Assembly (NCBI GenBank): GCA_934659425.1
Contig: CAKUHU010000001.1
Location: 186,001 to 250,000 of the forward strand
Reading direction: 5' to 3'
Length of the DNA: 64,000 nt
Source: an uncultured Oscillospiraceae bacterium
GTDB lineage: Bacteria > Bacillota > Clostridia > Oscillospirales > Oscillospiraceae
Shown here: piece by piece, positions 48,570 to 56,564 of the stretch
How the letters are laid out: the number at the start of each line of letters is the position of its first letter
Position numbering within the stretch: position 1 is the first letter of the stretch
Notes under the pieces: model-generated
Database searches by the model: none
What the model was told of the DNA's origin: nothing
What the model saw: only the letters and a program-made list of their open reading frames with translations
Program-made: the position numbers and the translations under genes

Positions 48570-49658
48570 TCACTGCCAATGAGAACAGGGGATGTCTCTC
48601 ACCCCGATGCCGGGGAACCTGGTCATGGCAATGGTGGGGCCGTGAAAAATGGGACCGCCGGAAAAGGGGGAGGCGGCGCACAGGGAGGGGCCGTCCAGAT
48701 CGGCCCGGGTGATGATCCCCTTGGCGGCGCATAAATGGGCGGCGGCGGAAACGGAGAGCTTGCTCTCCAGCATACAGCCCATCATACACTCCACCTGGCA
48801 GGCCTCCGCGATGGCACACAGCTGAAGTGCGGGCCAGATGCCGCCCGTTTTCATCAGCTTGATGTTGATAAAGTCGGCGGCATGGTCCTGAATGATGCGC
48901 AGAGCATCGGCGGCGGAAAAGACGCTTTCGTCGGCCAGGATGGGGGTGTGTACATGAGAGGTGACATATTTCATGCCCGGAAGGTCATGGGCGGCCACTG
49001 GCTGCTCCACCAGCTCCATGTCCACCCCTGCGTCTTCCAAGGAGGAGATGATAGATACGGCCTGGCGGGGGCTCCAGCCCTGATTGGCATCCAGACGGAG
49101 CGTGATGTCTCGCCCTACCGCCTTCCGAATGGCGGTGAGCCGTTCCACGTCCTGGTGACTATCCTTTCCCACTTTGATCTTCAAAATGCGGAATCCCCGA
49201 GATACCGCCTGCAGGCTGTCCTGGACCATTTGATCCACATCGTTGACGGAGATGGTGAGGTCAGACTCAAAATCGGGCTTGGCGCCGCCCAGCAGCCGCC
49301 ACAGAGGGGCGTCCAGGCTCTTGCCCCACAGATCCAATAGGGCCATGTCCACTGCGGCTTTGGCGGAGGTGTTGTGGGCAATGGCCCCCTGCAGGGCGTC
49401 CATAACGGCATCCAGCTCCATCAGATCCCGGCCGATGAGGACGGGGGCGATGACCTGCTTGATGGCATAGGCGATGGAACTTTTCGTCTCTCCGGTGATG
49501 GCGGCGGTGGGAGGAGCCTCCCCATATCCCACCTGGCCATTTTCCCCCAAGATACGGACCACTACGTCGTCCACATGTGAGACCGTGCGCAGGGCAGTCT
49601 TGAAGGGATGTACCAAGGGGAGGGAGATCTCCCCGATTTGGATGTCATGAATCAGCAT
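48570..49658 (-). CDS. L-Ala-D/L-Glu epimerase (YkfB-like, enolase superfamily)
   Basis: 362 aa from the ATG at 49658 with AGGAG upstream; a longer frame from 49718 runs through the promoter/operator. Enolase-superfamily motifs: K-x-K as ILKIKVGKD, metal ligands in LRLDANQGW, MELVEQPV and LADESVF, and the second catalytic Lys in INIKLMKTGG. It converts L-Ala-D-Glu from murein to L-Ala-L-Glu so that peptidases can degrade it. First gene of the recycling operon; promoter at 49709-49737. Confidence 0.92.
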   Translation of the reverse strand: MLIHDIQIGEISLPLVHPFKTALRTVSHVDDVVVRILGENGQVGYGEAPPTAAITGETKSSIAYAIKQVIAPVLIGRDLMELDAVMDALQGAIAHNTSAKAAVDMALLDLWGKSLDAPLWRLLGGAKPDFESDLTISVNDVDQMVQDSLQAVSRGFRILKIKVGKDSHQDVERLTAIRKAVGRDITLRLDANQGWSPRQAVSIISSLEDAGVDMELVEQPVAAHDLPGMKYVTSHVHTPILADESVFSAADALRIIQDHAADFINIKLMKTGGIWPALQLCAIAEACQVECMMGCMLESKLSVSAAAHLCAAKGIITRADLDGPSLCAASPFSGGPIFHGPTIAMTRFPGIGVRDIPCSHWQ

Positions 49659-49680
49659 GGAAAACGCTCCTGTTGGCCAA

Positions 49681-49701
49681 TTCCTACTCAATAAGTAGGA
49701 A
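49681..49701. promoter_or_regulatory. Operator-like inverted repeat at the murein-recycling promoter
   Basis: TTCCTACT, 5 bases, AGTAGGAA. It lies 7 bases downstream of the -10 box of the epimerase promoter, that is over the predicted start of transcription, the classical place for a repressor. The adjacent divergent gene encodes a WYL-type regulator, an obvious candidate to bind it. Confidence 0.68.
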
Positions 49702-49708
49702 TGAGAAA

Positions 49709-49737
49709 ATTCTATCACGTTACATTTCTCTTGTAAA
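49709..49737 (-). promoter_or_regulatory. Sigma-A promoter of the murein-recycling operon
   Basis: Minus strand TTTACA, 17-base spacer, TAGAAT, one base from consensus in each box. Confidence 0.78.
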
Positions 49738-49759
49738 GGGAAAATAAGGGAAACTCCGC

Positions 49760-49788
49760 TTGTAAAAGGGGGGATAACGTGCTATAGT
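49760..49788 (+). promoter_or_regulatory. Sigma-A promoter of the WYL regulator
   Basis: TTGTAA, 17-base spacer, TATAGT, about 57 bases before the start codon and divergent from the recycling-operon promoter. Confidence 0.7.
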
Positions 49789-49844
49789 CCTTTTTAAAGG
49801 ACTGTAATTTTGGTATTCTGAGGCAAAGAAAGGAGGTGCGGGCC

Positions 49845-50834
49845 ATGGCAAGAAAGAATGGTCAGAAAACAAAGCTGCTCATCCTGCATCATCTCCTCCT
49901 TCAAAAAGGGGATGAGGACCATCCCATTTCCACCCAGAAGCTCATCGATGCCTTGGACCAGGCAGGCATCCCTGCCGAGCGCAAGAGCATCTATACAGAT
50001 ATGGAGGCCCTTCGGGACTTTGGGTTGGATGTACAGTTCCGAAAGGGGAAGCCGGCGGGGTGGTTCATCGGGCAGCGGGAATTCGAGCTCCCCGAGCTGA
50101 AGCTGCTGGTGGACGCGGTCCAGTCCTCTCGTTTTATCAGCAGGAAGAAGAGCGGCACGCTGATCCACAAATTAGAGGGCCTGACCAGTGAAGGCCAAGC
50201 GCGGCAGCTTCAGCGGCAGGTATATGTAGACAGGCGGGTGAAGACGGAGAATGAGAGTGTCTACTATGCCATCGATAAGCTCCACACCGCCATTGCCGCC
50301 GGGAAGGCGGTGACGTTTCAGTACTTTGATTACGACGTGGGCAAAAGAAAGGTCTTCCGGCGGGGGGGAAAACGGTATGTGGTTTCCCCCTACGGCTTGA
50401 TCTGGAGTGACGAGAATTACTATCTGGTGGGATGGGATCATGCGGAAAAGGAAATGCGCCACTACCGGGTGGATAAGACCGCTGACCTGACGGTGACCGG
50501 CCTTGGCCGAGAGGGGGATGAGAGCTGCAAAAGCTTTGATTTGGCGGAATATGGCCAAAAGCACTTCCACATGTTTTCCGGCAAGGAGGCCAAGGTGCGG
50601 CTTCGCTGTGAAAACCGTTTTGTCAATGTGATGCTGGACCGTTTTGGGCAGGATGTCATGCTGATCCCTGACGGGGAGGCCTATTTTACCCTGACGGTGG
50701 ATGCAGTGGTGTCTCCCCAATTCTATGGCTGGCTCTTCGGATTGGGAACCGGAGTGGAGCTGACCACCCCAGACTGGGCGGTGGAGGATTATCGGAAGAG
50801 GCTCAGAGAGGCTTTAGGGGAAGAAAGGCGCTGA
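49845..50834 (+). CDS. WYL-domain transcriptional regulator
   Basis: 329 aa from the ATG at 49845, spaced 8 bases from AAAGGAGG. N-terminal helix-turn-helix (about 10-70, STQKLIDALDQAGIPAERKSIYTDMEAL), then a WYL domain whose core reads SPYGLIWSDENYYLVGWD (a Y-Y-L-V-G-W variant), and a C-terminal WCX part. WYL proteins bind nucleotides or other ligands and regulate metabolism, DNA damage or defence genes. Here the setting is metabolic: it diverges from the murein-recycling operon and an operator-like repeat lies between them. Regulation of that operon is inferred. Confidence 0.85.
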   Translation: MARKNGQKTKLLILHHLLLQKGDEDHPISTQKLIDALDQAGIPAERKSIYTDMEALRDFGLDVQFRKGKPAGWFIGQREFELPELKLLVDAVQSSRFISRKKSGTLIHKLEGLTSEGQARQLQRQVYVDRRVKTENESVYYAIDKLHTAIAAGKAVTFQYFDYDVGKRKVFRRGGKRYVVSPYGLIWSDENYYLVGWDHAEKEMRHYRVDKTADLTVTGLGREGDESCKSFDLAEYGQKHFHMFSGKEAKVRLRCENRFVNVMLDRFGQDVMLIPDGEAYFTLTVDAVVSPQFYGWLFGLGTGVELTTPDWAVEDYRKRLREALGEERR

Positions 50835-50849
50835 GTCAGAAGAGCATAG

Positions 50850-51182
50850 CTATTCCCAGCCCTTCCAGATTTCCGGCTGGTATCCCACAGTGGCCTGTTT
50901 CCCGTTGCGGACCACTGGTGTTTTGATAAGTTTGGGATTTTCCAGCAGCTTTTCCAGCTTGTCCTCATCGTAGGCCAGATAGTTGAGGAGGGCGGCATCC
51001 GGGTTTTTCTGGTCGATAAGGGCCTCCAGCCCCACCGCCTTTGTCACGCTCGTCAGTTCCCCCCGGCTCATGCCGTAGCGAAGCAGGTCCACTGCCTGAA
51101 ATTTTACCCGGCGCTCTTTGAAATACCGCTCCGCTTTTTTTGTGTCGAAGCACTTGGATTTTCCGAAAATTTGGATGTTCAT
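50850..51182 (-). CDS. ArsC/Spx-family protein
   Basis: 110 aa. Thioredoxin-fold protein with a single N-terminal Cys (FGKSKCFDTKKAERYF), the RYGMSRGELTSV helix, and KLIKTPVVRNGKQATVGYQPEIW. It has no CxxC, so it is neither a classical arsenate reductase nor Spx with its redox switch. It belongs to the YffB/ArsC-like group of unclear function. It is convergent with the WYL regulator and has its own leader. Confidence 0.8.
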   Translation of the reverse strand: MNIQIFGKSKCFDTKKAERYFKERRVKFQAVDLLRYGMSRGELTSVTKAVGLEALIDQKNPDAALLNYLAYDEDKLEKLLENPKLIKTPVVRNGKQATVGYQPEIWKGWE

Positions 51183-51206
51183 AAGCTACCTCCATTTCTC
51201 AATACT

Positions 51207-51241
51207 TTACCCGACTTTACAGAAAAAGTAAAGCCGGGTAA
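51207..51241. repeat. Inverted repeat before the nucleotidyltransferase fusion gene
   Basis: 13-bp arms (51207-51219 and 51229-51241) with one mismatch, loop of 9. A promoter-like TTTACA, 17 bases, TAATTT (51216-51244, plus strand) overlaps it, so it may be an operator or a start-proximal hairpin. It lies between divergent genes. Confidence 0.5.
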
Positions 51242-51294
51242 TTTTCTTTTTGTGAGCCATACTAAAGGACATCACAAAAAAGGTGGTGTTCTCC

Positions 51295-53598
51295 ATGAAA
51301 GCAGTGATTCTGGCAGGCGGGGAGGGCAGCCGGCTGCGGCCGCTGACCCTGGGGCGGCCCAAGCCCATGACCCCGCTGCTGGGCAAGCCGGTACTGGGTC
51401 ACATTTTGGATCTGCTATGCCGCTATGGGATACGAGAGATCGCTGTCACACTTCGATATCTTCCCGCCTGTGTCACGGACTTTTTTGGCGACGGCAGCGA
51501 ATACGGCGTGCATCTGACCTATTTCTTGGAGGACACTCCCCTGGGGACGGCGGGAAGTGTGAAACGGTGCATGGATTTTTTGGGGGAAGAGGACTTTTTG
51601 GTCATCAGCGGCGATGCGGTGTGTGACCTGGATCTGGGGGAGCTGACCGCGCTTCACCAAAGCCGCCGGGCTGTGGCGTCGCTGGCCCTTTGCCGCCGTT
51701 CCAATCCATTGGAATACGGTCTGGTCCGAACGGACAACCAGGGACAGGTGATGGGCTTTGTGGAAAAGCCGGGCTGGAGCCAGGTGGATACAGAGCTGGT
51801 GAACACGGGAATCTATGTGCTTTCCAAGCGGGCAATGGATATGGTGCCCCAGGAGACGGAATATGACTTTGGTAAGGAGCTCTTTCCCCGGCTTTTGGCC
51901 CAGGGGGAACCTCTCTACGGCTGGGAGGTCCCCGGATATTGGCAGGATATGGGGGACTGCGGGGCCTATCTGGAGTGCGTCGCTGACGCGCTGGCAGGAA
52001 AGGTAAGGCTGGATTTGGCGTCGGGAGCCGTCCCTGCGCCGGCGGGAGTGGAGATCAAGCAGCCCTGCTGGATCGGGCGGCGGGTGGCTCTGGCTCCCGG
52101 CTGTACGGTAGGCCCTTATACGGTTTTGGGAGATGGCTCCACGGTGGAAACTGGGGCCTTGGTAGAGCGTTCGGTCCTTTTGGGGGCCGGCGTGGGTGAG
52201 GGGGCCGAGGTGACGGGGACCATTTTGTGCAAAGGAGCCGTCGTCCACCGCCGGGCTATGGTGGGCCCGGGTGCGGTGCTGGGGGAGAAGGTCAGTGTGG
52301 GGGCTGAGGCGATCATAGCTCCCGGGGTGAAGCTGTGGCCCGGCCGGTCGATCCCGGAGGGGGGAAAGATCGTCGCCTCTCAGGTCACTGCCGGACAGAC
52401 ATCCCCGCTCAAATTTTCCGGCGGCGGCGCTCTCCGGGGGATCGTGGGGGAGGAGTTGGCCCCAGAGACGATGCTGGCGCTGGGATCTCTGCTGGGAGAA
52501 AAGGGACAAGTGGGCTTGGGTTGGGCCGGAGGCGACGGGGCCGGCATGTTGGGCCGGGCTATTGGATGCGGTGTGGCCGCCGCGGGAGGGACTGTGCTGG
52601 TCAGCGATGCCCCCTGTGCCTCCGGAGCCGCTTGGCTGGGGAGATACTACCAGCTTCCCGTAAGCCTTTTTGTGCAGCAGGATGGAGATTCCGCCGAGCT
52701 GCGGCTGTTTGGCCCTGACGGGCTGGCGATAGGGCGCGGAGAACAGCGGAAGCTGGAGGGGGCGCTCCTGCGCGGAGAGGGGAGCCGGGTCCTGGCAGGG
52801 AGAGTGGGGGCGTTTGAGACGGTGGCCGGGGTGCGGCCTGGATATGCCGAGGAGGCCGCCCGACTCTCCCGACTGTCTGCCCTGCCGCTACGCCCTCTGG
52901 CGGTGCAGGTGGAGAGGGGACAGGGGGCCAACGATGTGTTGGCGTCTGCCCTTGCTTCCCTGGGCTGCCAGGTAAGCCGGGGGGAGGCCCGGGGACAGGC
53001 GGTCTTTTCCGCGGATTGGGGCGGGTTCCGCCTCTCTGCCTGGGATGAGGAGGGAAGGGCCGTGTCCCCTGACCGGCTGTTGGTGTTGCTGACTCGTATC
53101 GAGATGGAAAACGGGTGCGGCCAAGCGGCGTTGCCGGCCTGGGCTCCTGCCGCCGCGGAAAGGGTGGCGGAGAGCTTTGGAGGGCGCCTCCTGCGCCTGG
53201 GCCGGGATGGGGAGGAGGCCCAAAAGCTGTGGCGGGAGCTGCCGTGGCTGTGGGACGCCGTCTTTGCCGCCTGCCGCATTTGTGCCCGCCTGGGGATGAC
53301 AGGGGAGAGCCTGGCCCATCTGGACCGTTCCATTCCTCCCTTTGCCACCGTCCGCGGAGAGGTCCTCCTCCGCTCCAGTCGGGGACGGGTTATGAGCGGC
53401 GCCTTGGCCAAGGATCCGGCTGCTCAAGTCCAGGGAGAGGGGGCCCGGTCTCGGGTAGGTGCCGGATGGGTGTACCTGGTTCCCATGAGCCGAAAAAATG
53501 CCCTGCGGGTCATTGCCGAGGCCGCCGACATGGAGACTGCAGCAGAGCTGTGTGATTTTTACGAAAAGAGGCTTCAAAAATTGGATGGCTCCTTATAA
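51295..53598 (+). CDS. Sugar-phosphate nucleotidyltransferase fused to a degenerate phosphomannomutase
   Basis: 767 aa from the ATG at 51295. N-terminal nucleotidyltransferase (about 1-230; ILAGGEGSRLRPLTLGRPKP, SGDAVCDLDLGEL, VEKPGW), then a left-handed beta-helix of hexapeptide repeats (about 250-360; VGPYTVLGDGSTVETGALVE), then a phosphohexomutase-like domain (about 375-767). The last domain lacks the TASHNP phosphoserine loop and a clear D-x-D-x-D metal loop (the positions read CASGAAW and LFGPDGLAIG), so it is probably catalytically dead. The active half should make NDP-sugar, GDP-mannose or a similar donor for envelope polysaccharide. No capsule cluster is adjacent. Confidence 0.82.
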   Translation: MKAVILAGGEGSRLRPLTLGRPKPMTPLLGKPVLGHILDLLCRYGIREIAVTLRYLPACVTDFFGDGSEYGVHLTYFLEDTPLGTAGSVKRCMDFLGEEDFLVISGDAVCDLDLGELTALHQSRRAVASLALCRRSNPLEYGLVRTDNQGQVMGFVEKPGWSQVDTELVNTGIYVLSKRAMDMVPQETEYDFGKELFPRLLAQGEPLYGWEVPGYWQDMGDCGAYLECVADALAGKVRLDLASGAVPAPAGVEIKQPCWIGRRVALAPGCTVGPYTVLGDGSTVETGALVERSVLLGAGVGEGAEVTGTILCKGAVVHRRAMVGPGAVLGEKVSVGAEAIIAPGVKLWPGRSIPEGGKIVASQVTAGQTSPLKFSGGGALRGIVGEELAPETMLALGSLLGEKGQVGLGWAGGDGAGMLGRAIGCGVAAAGGTVLVSDAPCASGAAWLGRYYQLPVSLFVQQDGDSAELRLFGPDGLAIGRGEQRKLEGALLRGEGSRVLAGRVGAFETVAGVRPGYAEEAARLSRLSALPLRPLAVQVERGQGANDVLASALASLGCQVSRGEARGQAVFSADWGGFRLSAWDEEGRAVSPDRLLVLLTRIEMENGCGQAALPAWAPAAAERVAESFGGRLLRLGRDGEEAQKLWRELPWLWDAVFAACRICARLGMTGESLAHLDRSIPPFATVRGEVLLRSSRGRVMSGALAKDPAAQVQGEGARSRVGAGWVYLVPMSRKNALRVIAEAADMETAAELCDFYEKRLQKLDGSL

Positions 53599-53738
53599 AA
53601 GCGGGGTATCCAGAGGGTGAAACAGCGGGCGTCTAAAATAATAGTATACTTTTCCAGCTAAATGTGCTATAATAACTATAATCGTATTCTTTTTAATATC
53701 GGCTTTATGCGCCCCAAGGCGCTTTTGATAAGGCAATC

Positions 53739-53844
53739 AGGACAAGGGATTTTGGCGAGGGGACCGTGTCAACTGTCTGGCGATACAGGGCCAGGCAGGA
53801 CTGGGCGGCCCTCTGGCCTGGTTTTGGTGTACGCTCCTTGTCCT
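53739..53844 (+). promoter_or_regulatory. Structured leader upstream of RNase J
   Basis: A 9-bp perfect helix (53739-53747 with 53836-53844) closes a region of about 90 bases that contains further hairpins, including CCAGGC/GCCTGG. It lies in the roughly 200-base transcript leader before rnjA, whose likely -10 boxes (two TATAAT at 53668 and 53677) lack a good -35. No known riboswitch class was recognised. The stretch 53599-53891 has no supportable gene. Confidence 0.45.
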
Positions 53845-53891
53845 ACATAACCTCAACCCTGATGGAAATAGAAGGAGTGTATTGGAAACAC

Positions 53892-55550
53892 ATGGCAGAA
53901 AAATTGAAAATTATCTCTCTGGGTGGACTCAACGAGATCGGCAAAAACATGACGGTCTATGAGTACAGCGGTGACATGATCGTGGTGGATGCCGGCATGG
54001 GCTTTCCTGATGACGACATGTATGGTGTCGATGTGGTCATCCCTGATTTTACCTATCTCATCAAAAATCAGGACCGCATTCGGGGTATTTTTATCACCCA
54101 CGGCCACGAGGACCACATTGGCTCCCTCCCCTATCTGTTGCGGGAGCTCAATGTGCCCGTTTATGCCACCCGCATGTCCGCCGGCCTCATCCGGCTGAAG
54201 CTGGAGGAGCACCACCTGGTGGGCAAGACCAAGCTTATCACCTGCGAGGCGGGGGAGACGGTGAAGGCGGGGCGCTTCAGCGTAGAGTTCATCCACGTCA
54301 ACCACTCCATCGCTGACGCGGTGGCCTTTGCCATCAAGTGTCCGGTGGGCGTGTGCGTCCATACGGGAGATCTGAAGATCGACCCCACCCCGGTCTCCGG
54401 CGGCATGATCGACCTTGCCCGGCTGGGGCAGTTGGGCAAGGAGGGCGTGTTGGCTATGCTGTGCGACTCCACCAATGTGGAGCGCAGCGGCTTTACCAAA
54501 TCCGAGCGCAGTGTGGGTGCCTCCTTTGATGCCCTGTTCCGGGGCTGTGAAGAGCGTATCATCGTGGCCACCTTCGCCTCCAATGTGGACCGGATCCAAC
54601 AGATCATCAGCATTGCCGCCAAATATGGCCGGAAGGTGGCCATCACGGGGCGGAGCATGGAAAATGCCATCCGGGTGTCCACAGAGCTGGGGTATATGAG
54701 CATCCCTGCGGGCACCTTGGTGGATATTGCCCAGATCAAAGGCCTGCCCAAGAACAAGGTGTGCATCATCACCACGGGCAGCCAGGGCGAGACCATGTCG
54801 GCCATGACCCGGATGGCCTTCAACACCCACAGGCAGGTGGAGATTCAGGCCGGAGACCGGATTATTTTCTCGGCCTCCGCCATCCCCGGCAATGAAAATG
54901 CTATCAGCAGCGTCATCAACGAGCTCTACCGCAAGGGGGCAGAGGTGGTCAACGAGCGGCAGGGGGAGCTACACGTGTCCGGCCATGCCTGCGCCGATGA
55001 GCTGAAGATCATCCATGCCCTGGTAAAGCCCAAGTTCTTTATTCCTGTCCACGGGGAGCAGCGGCATCTGAGGACCCACTCCAAGCTGGCCCAGGAGATG
55101 GGCATGGCCCCCAAAAACATTGTCATTACGGAGATCGGCAAGGTCATTGAGGTGAGCCGGGACAGCATTAAGGTCAACGGCTCTGTCCCTGCCGGCCGGG
55201 TGTTCGTGGATGGCTACGGCGTCGGCGATGTGGGGGCGGTGGTCCTCCGGGACCGCAAGCACCTGGCGGAGGACGGCATGATCGTGGTGGTGGCCTCGGT
55301 GTCCACAGAGGACGGCGGGCTGCTGTCAGGACCGGACATCATTACCCGGGGCTTTGTCTATGTGAAAGAGTCCGAAGGGCTGATGGAGGAGCTCAAATCG
55401 TTGGCTGTCGAGGCCATGGCAAAAAGCCAGCGCTCCAATGGCCGGGATTGGGCGGCCATCAAGGGCGACATGAAGAGCGAGCTTTCCGCCTATCTCTTTA
55501 GAAAAACCAAGCGCAATCCCATGATTCTGCCGGTGATCATGGAGGTGTAA
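53892..55550 (+). CDS. rnjA: Ribonuclease J
   Basis: 552 aa from the ATG at 53892, matching RNase J starts (MAEKLKIISLGGLNEIGKN); AAGGAG lies 14 bases upstream, a long spacing. MBL-beta-CASP nuclease: HGHEDHIGSLPYLL metal motif, VHTGDLKIDPTP, the beta-CASP motifs with TTGSQGE, and the C-terminal VHGEQRHLRTHSKLA and GRVFVDGYGVGD segments. It performs 5'-3' exo- and endonucleolytic decay and processing of RNA. Complete. It lies alone behind a long structured leader. Confidence 0.95.
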   Translation: MAEKLKIISLGGLNEIGKNMTVYEYSGDMIVVDAGMGFPDDDMYGVDVVIPDFTYLIKNQDRIRGIFITHGHEDHIGSLPYLLRELNVPVYATRMSAGLIRLKLEEHHLVGKTKLITCEAGETVKAGRFSVEFIHVNHSIADAVAFAIKCPVGVCVHTGDLKIDPTPVSGGMIDLARLGQLGKEGVLAMLCDSTNVERSGFTKSERSVGASFDALFRGCEERIIVATFASNVDRIQQIISIAAKYGRKVAITGRSMENAIRVSTELGYMSIPAGTLVDIAQIKGLPKNKVCIITTGSQGETMSAMTRMAFNTHRQVEIQAGDRIIFSASAIPGNENAISSVINELYRKGAEVVNERQGELHVSGHACADELKIIHALVKPKFFIPVHGEQRHLRTHSKLAQEMGMAPKNIVITEIGKVIEVSRDSIKVNGSVPAGRVFVDGYGVGDVGAVVLRDRKHLAEDGMIVVVASVSTEDGGLLSGPDIITRGFVYVKESEGLMEELKSLAVEAMAKSQRSNGRDWAAIKGDMKSELSAYLFRKTKRNPMILPVIMEV

Positions 55551-55558
55551 GGGAAATC

Positions 55559-55584
55559 CAGGGGCCCTCCTTGGGGGGGCCCTG
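55559..55584 (+). terminator. Weak terminator after rnjA
   Basis: Stem of about 12 bp (CAGGGGCCCTCC with GGGGGGGCCCTG), with one bulged G and a 3-base loop, followed by AAATTT instead of a clean T run. Confidence 0.55.
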
Positions 55585-55657
55585 AAATTTCGAAAAATCT
55601 TTACATATTCAGGCGCCGCGCTGTCCCTCCGTTTGAAAGATACAGCTTGGCAAGAAG

Positions 55658-56520
55658 TTAAAAAAGCACAGCTCTCAGAGCTGTGCTTTTTCTGTTTTCT
55701 GTTCTGCTTGATATTTCGCAGCCCTGTGTTGGCGGTGTCTTCACTTGTGGAGCGGTCAATTTTAAAATGGGCTGCTTGAAGCGATTGTCTTCTTCTGTGT
55801 TAAAATAATATTTCATATCATTTCTTCCTGCCGATTTCAATTCAGGGGCCCCGTTTGGAAAATCTTCAGGCCAATAGTTAATATGTGGTTTTTCAAAATT
55901 AGGGAAGCCGTATCGTAGTGCACTCCAATTGATTCGATGATCGTGTGGATTGCTATGTGCCCAAGGCCGCTTATGATCTGTATAATGTCGGTCAGCAATC
56001 GCCCGTCCATCCTTATCAATTTTGAACGCTTCTATGTCCTCTTTCTGAAAGCTCCGCTCATAGCTCATGTATTTCCAGGAACTTTGCTCATAGTCCACAT
56101 ACACGATGTCTCCCTGCATTTCAGGAAACGGCGTGTTGTAGCAGATGATCTTCTCCGGTTCAATACGCCGCAGCATCTCGTTGTAGCCAGCCATGAACCA
56201 TTCTTTTTGATCCTGACGGTTATCGTGCGCAGAAGCCATGTAAGTGGAAACGGCCGCAACGCTTTCTTTTTCAATGCCGTCAAAGCAAAAATCAAATGTA
56301 GATTCATCGCTCCAGTTTACCGTGGGAATGACAGAGATTCCCTTGCTGGCCCAGTAAGCGCCGCACCAGCGGTTGCGAAATACATTGTAAAGCTGCATAA
56401 CTGGGGCCATCTCCAAATATATGCTGAAATCAGGAGAAAGTACTGCCCGATAGCGAGACAGCTTTTCAATGTCACTGTCAGGAGGAATTTTCGTCAAAAA
56501 TTTTGCAGGCACAAGATAGG
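55658..56520 (-). pseudogene. 5'-truncated DUF4417 family gene
   Basis: The body is a clear DUF4417-type protein: YRAVLSPDFSIYLEMAPVMQLYN, RNRWCGAYWASKGISVIPTVNW, FDFCFDGIEKESVAAVS. Members are frequent in mobile elements and their biochemical role is unknown. The normal N-terminal part is missing. Upstream of about 56520 the frame only runs through the glgP terminator and tail, so the gene has lost its start. At its 3' end a hairpin (55661-55691) lies inside the last codons. Confidence 0.65.
55661..55691. terminator. Hairpin terminator at the end of the DUF4417 remnant
   Basis: 15-bp perfect arms (55661-55675 and 55677-55691) around one base, A/T runs on both edges. It could stop transcripts from either side. 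Confidence 0.8.
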
Positions 56521-56525
56521 CGCAG

Positions 56526-56559
56526 AAAAGCCGCCCCGTCAGCGACGTGGCGGCTTTTT
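56526..56559 (-). terminator. Terminator after the glycogen operon
   Basis: 10-bp outer stem (56526-56535 and 56549-56558) with an inner CGTC/GACG stem, and T-rich end on the minus strand. It starts 6 bases after the glgP stop. Confidence 0.85.
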
Positions 56560-56564
56560 GCTGC

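Noticed and set aside
50850..51182. Arsenate reductase or Spx regulator
   Set aside because: Only one N-terminal Cys is present, no CxxC switch and no ars genes nearby, so only the family level is claimed.
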